Assembly: GCA_050014355.1 (NCBI GenBank)
Contig: JBEKDL010000002.1
Location: 1-64,000 of the forward strand
Direction of reading: 5' to 3'
Length of the DNA stretch: 64,000 nt
Source: Fen-1077 sp050014355
GTDB taxonomy: Bacteria; Chloroflexota; Dehalococcoidia; Dehalococcoidales; RBG-16-60-22
Shown here: one piece after another, positions 41,575 through 49,541 of the stretch
How the letters are laid out: each line of letters starts with the position of its first letter
How positions within the stretch are numbered: position 1 is the first letter of the stretch
Position numbers and translations under genes: made by a program
Notes under the pieces: model-generated
What the model was told of the DNA's origin: nothing
The model's database searches: none
The model's input: the letters and a program-made list of their open reading frames with translations, nothing else

Positions 41575-44277
41575 ATGTCTGAATTGTTCCCTATATTATT
41601 CTCGCCAATCAAACTGGGGCCGCTGGAGATTAAGAACAGAATCGGCGGTTCCTGCACCACCACCGGCGGCGCCGACCAGAACGGGTACATCAGAGAAGAG
41701 TGTATCTACTCTTACGCCGGCCGTTCCGAAGGTGGCGCCGGTTTCATCACCATCGAATGTACGTTTGCTACTGACTGGGGCGCGAAGACCACCAGCTTCG
41801 GTAACCCGCGTATCAGTGGCCGCTCCTACTACGAGGGCCAGTCCAACCTCGCCGAGGGCATCAAGCAGTGCGGCGCCAAGGCCTTCATCCAGATTACCCC
41901 CAGCTTCGGCAGGCAGGGCTCGAGCAAGACTTCCGGTGAAGTTCCGGGAGCGCCTTCAGCCATACCTTCCGAGAGACCGCAGGACTATGAGCTAAGAATC
42001 ATGCCCCGCGGCTACGAGACCAAGGCCCAGACGTTGGGCGCCACCACCCCTCCCAAAGTGCTGACCCTTGATGAGATTCATTACATGGAAAGGACCTTCC
42101 CGGATGCCGTCGCCGCCGCGCGTATTTGCGGCTATGACGCCGTCGAGTTCCACAGCCCGCACGGCTACCTCATCCACCAGTTCCTTTCGCCGCGCTCAAA
42201 CCAGCGCACCGATGAATACGGCGGCTCGCTGGAGAACCGTTTCCGCTTCCTGAAAAACCTCCTGATAGCCTCCAGGAAGAGGGTCGGGCCGGACTTCTGC
42301 CTCGGTATCCGCTTGAGCGGTGACGAACATATGCCCGGCGCTATCCACGAAGAAGAGCTAATACAGGTCGCCAAGTGGTGCCAGGACCTGGGCGCCAGCT
42401 ACATCCACCTCTCCGATGGCTCCTACGAAGCCCGGCACTATTTCTTCCCCCAGGACTCGCATGACTTTATCGAGCACGCCAAGCACTTTAAACCGGAACT
42501 CAAGATACCCTTGATTGTCCCCGGCCAGCATGACCCCTACCTCGCCGAGGAAGTCCTGCGCAACGGCTGGGCGGACGCCATCACCATGGGCCGCCAGCTC
42601 GTCGCCGACCAGCGCACCCCGCGTAAGTGGGAAGAAGGCCGCATCGACGAGATCACCCGCTGTCTGCGCTGCAACGTCTGCCTCGCCCGGTTCAACCGCG
42701 GCCTGGCTATCCGCTGCGCCGTGAACCCCAACATCGGCCGTGAAAAATACGACCCGAAGTACAACTCCTCCGCTAACGTTCAGGCCCTGCGGCCGCTGCC
42801 CGATTCCTTCATGCCGCCGTGCCAGAACACCTGCCCCGCCGGCCTGGACATCAACGCTTACGTGCTGATGACCTCCCGCGGCCAGCTGGAGGAATCTTAC
42901 AGGTATATTAAGCAGTACATTCCGTTCCCCGGCGTCATCGGGCGCGTTTGCCCGCACCCCTGCGAGGCGGAATGCAACCGAGGTAAGCTGGATGACCCCA
43001 TCGGCATCAATAACATCAAGCGCTTCGTCTCCGACTACGTGATGGAAAAAGGTCTGGAGGGCAAGTACGCTTATATTAAGCCCCAGGCCCTGCCCGAGAA
43101 GCTGCCCATCACGAAGAAAGAAAAAGTTGCTGTGATTGGTGCCGGCCCCGCCGGCCTGACCGCCGCCTACTTCCTCATCAAAAAAGGCTATGCCGTCACC
43201 GTCTTCGAGGCGGAAGCTACCGCCGGCGGCATGATGACCTTCGGCGTACCCGAGCACCGGCTGCCCCGCAACGTCGTGAAGTGGGAAATCGATGCCCTCA
43301 AGAAAATGGGCATTGAAATCAAGACCAGCAGCGCTGTGGGCAACCCTGAAGACCTTAAAAAGAAAGGTTACAACGCCATTTTCGTGGCCGTAGGCTCGCA
43401 TAACAGCGCCAAGCTGAATGTGCCGGGCGAGGATTCCACCGGCGTTCTCCAGGCGCTTTCTTTCCTGAAAGACGTCAACTCCGGCAAGAAGGTTGCTGTA
43501 GGTAAAAATGTCGTCGTCGTCGGCGGCGGCAGTGTCGCCATCGACGTCGCCACCTGCGCCCGGCGTCTCGGCGCCGATGATGTCACCGTCACCTGTCTTG
43601 AGTGCAGTTACGATGAAATGCCCGCCCAGAACGAGGAAATCGAGCAAGCCATCGAAGAGGGCATTAAGGTAGATATGAGCTGGGGCCCCAAGCAGATTCT
43701 CACCAGCGCCGGCAAGGTCAAGGGCGTCGAGCTTAAGCGCTGCACCACCTGCTATGATAAAGCCGGCAAGTTCGCCCCGGTCTACGACGAGAAAGAGACC
43801 AAGAAAATCGATGCCGATATGGTCATCACTGCCATTGGCCAGAGGGTCGATCTCTCCTTCATGCCTGGTAGCAAAGTCAAGGTTACCAAGAGGGGCACCA
43901 TCGAGACCGCCGACCGCAGCCTGGCGACGAATGTCGCGGGCATTTTTGCCGGCGGCGATGTCGCCCGCGGACAGGGCACGATGATTGAGGCCATGGCTGA
44001 TGGCCGCAAAGCCGCCGTCGCTATCGATTGCTACCTGCGCGGTGTCGAGCTCCCGCCTCCTCCGCCTCCGGTCATCCTGGCGGATGTCACCGAGCCGGCC
44101 TTCCAGTTCCATCTGCGGGAATACACCAAGGAAGTGCGCAACAAGGCGGAAGCTACCCCGGCCGCCAAGCGGAAGGACAACTTTATGGAGGTCAACCTCG
44201 GTTTTGCGGACAAGGAGACCTGCGTTAAAGAGGCCAGGCGCTGCCTGACCTGCCGCTGCACCGCTGTCAGATACTAA
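41575..44277 (+). CDS. OYE-type / GltD-type fused flavo-iron-sulfur oxidoreductase
   Basis: 900 residues in three parts. First, an FMN-binding TIM barrel (1-360) of the old-yellow-enzyme/2,4-dienoyl-CoA reductase type, with HGYLIHQFLSPRSNQRTDEYGG and ENR. Second, a [4Fe-4S] motif C363, C366, C369, then about C381. Third, a Fer4_20 domain of the GltD/dihydropyrimidine-dehydrogenase N-terminus (CQNTCPAGLDINAY...CPHPCEAECNRG, about 418-480) and the FAD/NAD(P) domain (GAGPAGL at 522, GGGSVAID at 650). The extreme C-terminus adds CLTCRC. The extra Fer4_20 block makes it ~230 residues longer than FadH. It should move electrons between NAD(P)H or ferredoxin and an unsaturated CoA-ester or enone. A strong terminator follows. 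Confidence 0.92.
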   Translation: MSELFPILFSPIKLGPLEIKNRIGGSCTTTGGADQNGYIREECIYSYAGRSEGGAGFITIECTFATDWGAKTTSFGNPRISGRSYYEGQSNLAEGIKQCGAKAFIQITPSFGRQGSSKTSGEVPGAPSAIPSERPQDYELRIMPRGYETKAQTLGATTPPKVLTLDEIHYMERTFPDAVAAARICGYDAVEFHSPHGYLIHQFLSPRSNQRTDEYGGSLENRFRFLKNLLIASRKRVGPDFCLGIRLSGDEHMPGAIHEEELIQVAKWCQDLGASYIHLSDGSYEARHYFFPQDSHDFIEHAKHFKPELKIPLIVPGQHDPYLAEEVLRNGWADAITMGRQLVADQRTPRKWEEGRIDEITRCLRCNVCLARFNRGLAIRCAVNPNIGREKYDPKYNSSANVQALRPLPDSFMPPCQNTCPAGLDINAYVLMTSRGQLEESYRYIKQYIPFPGVIGRVCPHPCEAECNRGKLDDPIGINNIKRFVSDYVMEKGLEGKYAYIKPQALPEKLPITKKEKVAVIGAGPAGLTAAYFLIKKGYAVTVFEAEATAGGMMTFGVPEHRLPRNVVKWEIDALKKMGIEIKTSSAVGNPEDLKKKGYNAIFVAVGSHNSAKLNVPGEDSTGVLQALSFLKDVNSGKKVAVGKNVVVVGGGSVAIDVATCARRLGADDVTVTCLECSYDEMPAQNEEIEQAIEEGIKVDMSWGPKQILTSAGKVKGVELKRCTTCYDKAGKFAPVYDEKETKKIDADMVITAIGQRVDLSFMPGSKVKVTKRGTIETADRSLATNVAGIFAGGDVARGQGTMIEAMADGRKAAVAIDCYLRGVELPPPPPPVILADVTEPAFQFHLREYTKEVRNKAEATPAAKRKDNFMEVNLGFADKETCVKEARRCLTCRCTAVRY

Positions 44278-44306
44278 ACTCGTCACTATCCTGTAAGAGG
44301 GATAAT

Positions 44307-44356
44307 CGGGGAGGGGATGCGAGACACATTCTGTCTCCCCCTCCCCGAGGTTTTTG
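44307..44356 (+). terminator. Strong intrinsic terminator of catabolic unit 1
   Basis: CGGGGAGGGG (44307-44316) pairs with CCCCTCCCCG (44338-44347), with inner GAGACA/TGTCTC pairing around CATTC. AGG and TTTTT follow. Confidence 0.9.
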
Positions 44357-44361
44357 TATAC

Positions 44362-44397
44362 TGTCATTGCGAGGAGCGAAGCGACGTGGCAATCTTA
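44362..44397. repeat. Dispersed-type palindromic repeat
   Basis: TGTCATTGCGAGGAGCGAAG at 44362 continues to TGGCAATCT at 44396. This motif is a widely scattered intergenic repeat in many bacterial genomes. It lies between the terminator and the next gene. Confidence 0.65.
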
Positions 44398-44462
44398 TCT
44401 ATTGGCGCCGCTTATGGTGAGGTTGTCGAAATATAGCGGTTTCCGTTGTCTGCACAACCATC

Positions 44463-44500
44463 CTCTCCCTTTCATAAAGGGAGAGTGAGAGAGGGATTTT
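44463..44500 (+). terminator. Perfect hairpin followed by T-run, in the CoA-transferase leader
   Basis: CTCTCCCTTT-CAT-AAAGGGAGAG (44463-44485) is a perfect 10-bp hairpin. A GAGAGAGGG run and a TTTTTT tract (44497-44502) follow, 16 nt before the ATG at 44518. It may be a second terminator, an attenuator or another palindromic repeat. Confidence 0.55.
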
Positions 44501-44517
44501 TTAATAAGAGGTGCATT

Positions 44518-45843
44518 ATGAGTTGGCAAGAGGAATACAAGAAAAAGCTGGTCACTGCAGAAGAAGCCGTCAGCCACATCAAGTCCGGTGACCGGGTCTG
44601 CTTCGTGCAGGGGAACGAGCCCCAGGCGCTGGGCCTGGCCCTGGCCGGGCGGCTGGGAGAGGTGGAAAACGTGCTGCTCTCCCTGCGCACGCCGGGCCGG
44701 GACTTCGGCTGGTACGACCCCGTCTTCGAGATGTCTTTTAAAATAGAGGTGGGCTTCCCGCTGCCCATCGTCCGCCAGATAATCGCCGAGAGACGGGCCG
44801 ATTTAGCCATCGGCGGCCTGGGCTTTATCTTTATCGAGGAAGAGCGCGGCCCGGCGGACGTTGTTATGGTCGAGCTATCGCCGCCCGACGAGCACGGCTA
44901 CTGCAGCTTCGGCGCTTCCGTCTGGACGAAAAAGTCGGAAGTCCGCAACGCCAAGATAGCCATGGCCGAGGTCAACAAAAACCTCATCCGCACCTACGGC
45001 GATAACTTCATCCATGTCTCGGAGATTGACTACTTTGTCGAGCACACACCCTCCGGCAAGCAGCCCGGCGGCACCGACCTGCTGGGCCGCAAAAACGTCG
45101 AGGCCGGCGAAGCGGAAAAGACCATCGCCGGCTATGTCTCCACCCTCGTCAGGGACGGCGACACGCTGCAGGTCGGCGTGGGCTCCACCAGCGAGTGGTG
45201 CTGCACTCTCGGCACCTTCGAGAACAAGGTTGATCTGGGCTGGCATTCCGAGACCACGCCCCGGGGCATTATCCCGCTGATTCGCAGGGGCATCATTAAT
45301 GGTAAACGCAAGAACTTTAACACCCATAAAGCCATCGCGACGGCCTGCGGCGGCGGCTCCAAAGAAGACATGGACTTCGTGACCATGAATCCGGCCTTCG
45401 AGCTGCACAGCGCCGAATACTGCCTCGATGTGCGCAACATAGCGCTGAACGATAACATGGTGGCCATCAACAGCGCCGTCAGCGTGGACTTCGCCGGGCA
45501 GATTGCCGCCGAGTCCATCGGCCCCCGCGTTATCAGCGGCGCCGGCGGGCAGACTTCCTTTGCCATCGGTGCTTTCCTTTCTAAAGGCGGCCGCAGCATT
45601 ACGGTGCTGACTTCCACCGCCGGCAGCGGCGATAAAAGGTTATCGCGTATCACGCCCATGTTGGCCGAAGGGACAATTGTCACCGTGCCGCGTACCATCA
45701 GCGATTACGTCATCACCGAGTACGGCATCGCCCACCTCAAGGGTAAGACGCAGCGCCAGCGCGCTTTAGCGCTTATTGATATCGCCCACCCGGACTTCCG
45801 CGCTGACCTCAAGAAAGAGGCGGATAAGCTGTACTGGCCGTGA
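44518..45843 (+). CDS. Acetyl-CoA hydrolase/CoA-transferase family protein (4-hydroxybutyrate CoA-transferase type)
   Basis: 441 residues from the ATG at 44518 (AGAGG site). Motifs of family-I CoA-transferases/acetyl-CoA hydrolases: VEHTPSGKQPGGTD (about 180), LQVGVGSTSEWC (about 221) with the candidate catalytic acidic residue in GWHSETTPRG (about 244), SAVSVDFAGQIAAESIG (about 322) and TAGSGDKRLSRI (about 370). It would move CoA between acids, activating a substrate without ATP. Placed between unit 1 and the MFS carrier, it fits intake and CoA activation of an acid. A hairpin at 45875-45909 ends the transcript. Confidence 0.9.
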   Translation: MSWQEEYKKKLVTAEEAVSHIKSGDRVCFVQGNEPQALGLALAGRLGEVENVLLSLRTPGRDFGWYDPVFEMSFKIEVGFPLPIVRQIIAERRADLAIGGLGFIFIEEERGPADVVMVELSPPDEHGYCSFGASVWTKKSEVRNAKIAMAEVNKNLIRTYGDNFIHVSEIDYFVEHTPSGKQPGGTDLLGRKNVEAGEAEKTIAGYVSTLVRDGDTLQVGVGSTSEWCCTLGTFENKVDLGWHSETTPRGIIPLIRRGIINGKRKNFNTHKAIATACGGGSKEDMDFVTMNPAFELHSAEYCLDVRNIALNDNMVAINSAVSVDFAGQIAAESIGPRVISGAGGQTSFAIGAFLSKGGRSITVLTSTAGSGDKRLSRITPMLAEGTIVTVPRTISDYVITEYGIAHLKGKTQRQRALALIDIAHPDFRADLKKEADKLYWP

Positions 45844-45874
45844 ACGAATAGTTACCTTTGAGTCATCGACCTCA

Positions 45875-45909
45875 AATAGAGCGGTGTATATTTCAGACGC
45901 CGCTCTATT
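45875..45909 (+). terminator. Terminator-like hairpin after the CoA-transferase
   Basis: AATAGAGCGG (45875-45884) pairs perfectly with CCGCTCTATT (45900-45909), then ATTTAGAT. The stem is good but the T-run is short. Confidence 0.6.
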
Positions 45910-45921
45910 ATTTAGATAATA

Positions 45922-45927
45922 TATAAT
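45922..45927 (+). promoter_or_regulatory. Leaderless -10 box of the MFS gene
   Basis: Perfect TATAAT in an AT-rich run, 8 nt before the ATG at 45936. No ribosome site and no clear -35. Confidence 0.5.
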
Positions 45928-45935
45928 ACAGACAT

Positions 45936-47156
45936 ATGAAGAAAAAACCTTTTGACTACGGCTATGTTGTGGTGGCGGCCTCTACCATAATCTTAATGGT
46001 AGGCTTCGGCACCTATTACAGCTATACCATTTTCTTCGATTCGCTTTCCGTTGAATTTAATTCGGCCAAAGGGGCCATTTCCGGAGCATTCTCGATAGCC
46101 GTGCTGGTATCCGGGTTAATCTCTATTATTGCCGGCAGGACCAGCGACCGTCTTGGGCCTAAAGTAGTAAGCATTTTCTGCGGCTCGGCGCTCGGCCTGG
46201 GGTTCCTGCTAATGTCACTGGTACATTCCGTATGGCAGGTCTACCTGCTTTACGGAATCTTCTTGGCTACCGGTGTCGGCGGTCTCTTCCCCGCCGCTGT
46301 ATCGACGGTGGCTAGGTGGTTTACCGGTAAACGCGGGATGATGATCGGCATCGTCACGGCGGGCCTCGGCCTCGGCTCTATTATCTTTTCGCCCCTTATC
46401 AGCCATTTTATATTGGCTTACGGCTGGCGCAAGGCGTACCTGATTATCGGAGTTATCGTACTGGGTGTTATTCTGTCAGCGTCCCAGCTTTTAAAGCGTG
46501 GACCGGAGCCGACAGGTCTGGCTGCGGATATTAAAAAAGTAGCTCCGAAAATAACGACCCCTGATGCCAGAGATTTTACTTACCGGCAGGCCATCCGGAC
46601 CAGGCAGTTCTGGATGCTGGCGGTAATGTACCTGTTGAGCGGGTACGGCCAGTTCAGCCTCATGGTACACATCGTGCCCTACGCTACCGGGCTCGGCATA
46701 AGCCCGATTTCCGCCGCCAGCATCCTTTCTGTAATCGGCGCGTCCAGCATCTTCGGCCGGGTAATAATCGGCGGTATCGGAGACAGGATGCGGGTCAAGC
46801 CGCTGCTTATTGCCATTTTAGCAACACTGTTCATATCGCTGGCCTGGCTGGAATTTGCCCGGAATCTCTGGGTACTTGTCGGCGTGGGCATTATTTTCGG
46901 CCTGGGTTACGGTGGCTCATCAACCCTGCAATCGCTGGTGGCTGTAGAGATGTTCGGTTTGAGTACCATGGGGGTAATGTTAGGTAACTTCATTTTCAGC
47001 ATCTGTATCGGTGGCTCGGTAGGCCCGGTATTGACCGGCGTTTTATACGATGTGTCGGATAGCTACCGGTTAGCGTTCTCGATATGCGCCATTACAGCAT
47101 TTGCCTGCCTGGTGCTGGTCTTATGGCTGACCCCTCCGAAGAAGCCAATAAACTGA
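45936..47156 (+). CDS. Major facilitator superfamily transporter (monocarboxylate/OxlT-like)
   Basis: 406 residues with 12 membrane helices. The first-half signature RTSDRLGPKVV (about 67, loop 2-3) and the second-half GRVIIGGIGDRMRVKPLL are typical, and the opening FDYGYVVVAASTIILMVGFGTYYSY is close to the OxlT/monocarboxylate-type branch. It probably carries an organic acid by proton symport or exchange. It lies just after a CoA-transferase and before the flavoprotein unit, so it may bring in the same acid that the CoA-transferase activates. No ribosome site; the -10 lies 8 nt before the ATG. Confidence 0.88.
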   Translation: MKKKPFDYGYVVVAASTIILMVGFGTYYSYTIFFDSLSVEFNSAKGAISGAFSIAVLVSGLISIIAGRTSDRLGPKVVSIFCGSALGLGFLLMSLVHSVWQVYLLYGIFLATGVGGLFPAAVSTVARWFTGKRGMMIGIVTAGLGLGSIIFSPLISHFILAYGWRKAYLIIGVIVLGVILSASQLLKRGPEPTGLAADIKKVAPKITTPDARDFTYRQAIRTRQFWMLAVMYLLSGYGQFSLMVHIVPYATGLGISPISAASILSVIGASSIFGRVIIGGIGDRMRVKPLLIAILATLFISLAWLEFARNLWVLVGVGIIFGLGYGGSSTLQSLVAVEMFGLSTMGVMLGNFIFSICIGGSVGPVLTGVLYDVSDSYRLAFSICAITAFACLVLVLWLTPPKKPIN

Positions 47157-47212
47157 CTTTGTCAATACCTTTCAGATCAAGAGCCCTCTTATTTTGTGAT
47201 TCGTATAAATTA

Positions 47213-47241
47213 TTGTAAAAGCATTTTACTTTACCTATAAT
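47213..47241 (+). promoter_or_regulatory. Promoter of the split-flavoprotein unit
   Basis: TTGTAA (47213-47218), 17-nt spacer, perfect TATAAT (47236-47241). Leader ~45 nt with AAGGAGG before the ATG at 47293. Confidence 0.6.
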
Positions 47242-47292
47242 ATAACCGCTCATTAGCGTTTCTCCCGTTTGAACTGTGAAGGAGGGTTAGTC

Positions 47293-48342
47293 ATGACCAG
47301 CTGGCACGAATATCTCAAGAAAGAAGGCCATCCCCCCGCCTGGCCCTACCCTGTCAACTATGAAAAAGAGCAGGAAATCGAGACGGATGTGCTGGTGCTG
47401 GGCGGCGGTATCGCGGGGTGCTGGGCGGCCATCAGCGCGGCCAGGAAAGGCGTCAGGGTGGCTCTGGTGGAAAAGTCGGCCACGATAAGAAGTGGTGCTG
47501 GCGGGCCGGGCGTCGACCACTGGAACGACTGCTGCAATAATCCGCTCTCTAAGGTTAACGCCGATGAATGGGCACAGAAAATGGCGAGTAGCAATGGCGG
47601 CTATACCTGCGGCATTGCCCGCCAGATTCAATGCCGTGAGAACTACGATACGCTCCTGGAGCTGGAGAAAATGGGCGGTAAAATTAGGGACTCCGAAGAC
47701 AAGTACAGGGGTGCCGAGGGGCGCGATGACAAGACCAAATTCATGATTTCACCGCGCTATAACTACAACCACGAGACGAACACCGTTATCCGTGTGTGGG
47801 GCTCGACGTTCAAGCCGGCCCTGCGTAAAGAAGCCCTGCGCCTGGGAGTCAAAATCTACGACCGCGTCATGGCCACCAGCCTGCTGAATGAAGGCGGCGT
47901 CCCGGGGGCGCGCGTTGTCGGCGCGACCGGCCTGAACAACCGCACCGGCGAGTTCATGGTTTTCAAGTCGAAAGCGACCATCCTCTGCATGGCCGGGCCG
48001 GGCTCTATCTGGGTCTTTAACACTGAAATGGCCGGCATCACCACCTTCAGGTCGCGCGCTATGTCTGGCGATGGTCATGTCATGGCCTACCGGGCCGGAG
48101 CGGAACTGACCATGATGGAAAAGACCGGTACGCTGAACCTGGGGACGGGTTTCAAGCATAACTGGTACGGCGGCGCCGGAGATGCCAGCTATGAGAACGT
48201 CCGCATCATCGATGCCAACGGGAAAGTGCTCCCCGTGCCATATGAAGGGTGGGGTTCCAGCCTCGGCCAGATAGCGCGCGGCGGCGGCCCGGCGCGGTCG
48301 CCGTGGGAAGTCGTGCGCGAGGGTGTTCTCAAAGGGGAGTAA
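47293..48342 (+). CDS. FAD-dependent oxidoreductase (fumarate-reductase/AprA-like), N-terminal half
   Basis: 349 residues from the ATG at 47293 with AAGGAGG upstream. It has the FAD Rossmann motif LVLGGGIAGCWAA (about 36-48), an ARKG...VALVEKS second part and the substrate-side HGHVMAYRAGAEL block (about 262). The protein stops at TAA 48340-48342 in the middle of the FAD_binding_2 fold. The next ORF continues in the same frame with the rest (GGILTDDWNMKTTLDGLYATGDQ...). One codon separates the stop from the next start, so both halves most likely come from one ancestral gene of about 640 residues. Paired with a ferredoxin, it resembles AprA or fumarate-reductase-like proteins; substrate unknown. 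Confidence 0.8.
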   Translation: MTSWHEYLKKEGHPPAWPYPVNYEKEQEIETDVLVLGGGIAGCWAAISAARKGVRVALVEKSATIRSGAGGPGVDHWNDCCNNPLSKVNADEWAQKMASSNGGYTCGIARQIQCRENYDTLLELEKMGGKIRDSEDKYRGAEGRDDKTKFMISPRYNYNHETNTVIRVWGSTFKPALRKEALRLGVKIYDRVMATSLLNEGGVPGARVVGATGLNNRTGEFMVFKSKATILCMAGPGSIWVFNTEMAGITTFRSRAMSGDGHVMAYRAGAELTMMEKTGTLNLGTGFKHNWYGGAGDASYENVRIIDANGKVLPVPYEGWGSSLGQIARGGGPARSPWEVVREGVLKGE

Positions 48343-48345
48343 GCA

Positions 48346-49218
48346 TTGCCGTTCTACGGCGATTTCCCGGCCATGCCGGACGTTGAAAGGAGAATTACCT
48401 GGGGGCTGATGATTGGAGAGGAAGCTATCACCCGCATCATCGTCGATACTTATAATGCCGCCGGGTTCGACCCCGCTAAAGACCAGCTCCAGAACTACCA
48501 GCTCATCGAAGGGCGCAGCCTGCCCCAATGGCGCTCGGTGGATGGTGCTGGTGCGCGGGGCGGTATCCTCACCGATGACTGGAATATGAAGACCACACTG
48601 GACGGCCTTTACGCCACCGGCGACCAGCTTCCCGCCTCCGGCGACCACAACCTGGCCGCGACGACGGGGCGGTACAGCGGACGGAAAGCGGCGGACTATG
48701 CCCGGCAAATCGGGCCAGGGGCGGTTTCTAAAGAGCAGGTCGCGGTAGAAAAGGCCAGGGTCTATGCCCCCATCAATAATAGTGAAGGAATCGACTGGAA
48801 AGAGCTGCATTTCGGTGTTTCCAAAGCGATGCAGTTCTTCTGCTCCGAATATAAAACAGAATCGCTGTTTAACGAGGGGCTGGACACGCTCCAGGAAATC
48901 GAGGAAAAATATGTGCCCAGGCTATTCGCCCTCGACCCGCATCAACTCATGTGCAGCCTGGAGAGCTTAAGCGCGCTCGCCTGCGCGCAAATGATTATCC
49001 AGGCTTCGCTAGCGCGTCCGGCCAGCAGCAGGTACCTGGACTTCCACCGGATAGACTACCCGCAACTCGACCCGCTGGAATGGAACAAGTTCCTCACGCT
49101 TAAGCTGGAAAACGGCAAAGTCAAAATAGGCGAGCGCCCGCTCGGTTACTGGGGCAACATGAAAGATAACTACGAGGCCCACAATAAGGATTATACGGGC
49201 GTTTACGAGGGGAAATAA
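48346..49218 (+). CDS. FAD-dependent oxidoreductase, C-terminal half (in-frame continuation)
   Basis: 290 residues in the same frame as the preceding gene, starting at TTG 48346, with AAGGGGAG 6-8 nt upstream of that TTG overlapping the previous stop. The opening PFYGDFPAMPDVERRITWGLMIGEEAITR matches the spot after the FAD-domain insertion in fumarate-reductase-like flavoproteins, and GGILTDDWNMKTTLDGLYATGDQLPASGDHN is the classic C-terminal FAD motif. Reinitiation at TTG could make a two-chain enzyme. Otherwise it is a nonsense mutation with a dead second half. The helical tail ends 11 nt before the ferredoxin gene. Confidence 0.75.
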   Translation: MPFYGDFPAMPDVERRITWGLMIGEEAITRIIVDTYNAAGFDPAKDQLQNYQLIEGRSLPQWRSVDGAGARGGILTDDWNMKTTLDGLYATGDQLPASGDHNLAATTGRYSGRKAADYARQIGPGAVSKEQVAVEKARVYAPINNSEGIDWKELHFGVSKAMQFFCSEYKTESLFNEGLDTLQEIEEKYVPRLFALDPHQLMCSLESLSALACAQMIIQASLARPASSRYLDFHRIDYPQLDPLEWNKFLTLKLENGKVKIGERPLGYWGNMKDNYEAHNKDYTGVYEGK

Positions 49219-49229
49219 GGAGGCTGCTC

Positions 49230-49523
49230 ATGGCTAAAGATAGAGTATATGCTTTGCCCAACGTCACCACGCCGAGCCGCCCGGTGATATTCACGGATAA
49301 GTGCAAGGGATGTAACCTGTGCGTGGAGGTCTGTCCGGTGGATGTCTACATACCCCACCCCGAGAAGGGTAAAGCGCCGATAATCCTTCACCCCGATGAA
49401 TGCTGGTACTGCGGCAGCTGCGTCTACGCGTGCAATATCCCCGGAGCGATCGAGTTCAACTGGCCGCTACAGCAGCGGGGCTACTGGAAAAATAAAGCAA
49501 CGGGCAAGGTCTCACGGGCTTAG
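49230..49523 (+). CDS. Ferredoxin with two [4Fe-4S] clusters (AprB-like)
   Basis: 97 residues. Cluster motifs CKGCNLCVEVCPVDVY (about 25-40) and CWYCGSCVYACNIPGAIEF (about 58-76) each have four Cys. The CWYCGSC...NIPGAIEF form is like the beta subunit of APS reductase and other two-subunit flavoenzymes. GGAGG upstream. It should carry electrons to or from the split flavoprotein, its direct upstream partner. Its end converges on the esterase gene with an 18-nt gap. Confidence 0.9.
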   Translation: MAKDRVYALPNVTTPSRPVIFTDKCKGCNLCVEVCPVDVYIPHPEKGKAPIILHPDECWYCGSCVYACNIPGAIEFNWPLQQRGYWKNKATGKVSRA

Positions 49524-49541
49524 CAGGTTTGCCGGAACCCG

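Noticed and set aside
42358..44367. 669-codon minus-strand frame under the OYE/GltD gene
   Set aside because: Composition is that of an antisense shadow (Gly/Asp/Ala-rich), and the plus strand carries clear catalytic motifs throughout.
48340..48342. Recoding (selenocysteine or pyrrolysine) at the flavoprotein stop
   Set aside because: The codon is TAA, not TGA or TAG, and no SECIS-like hairpin follows it.
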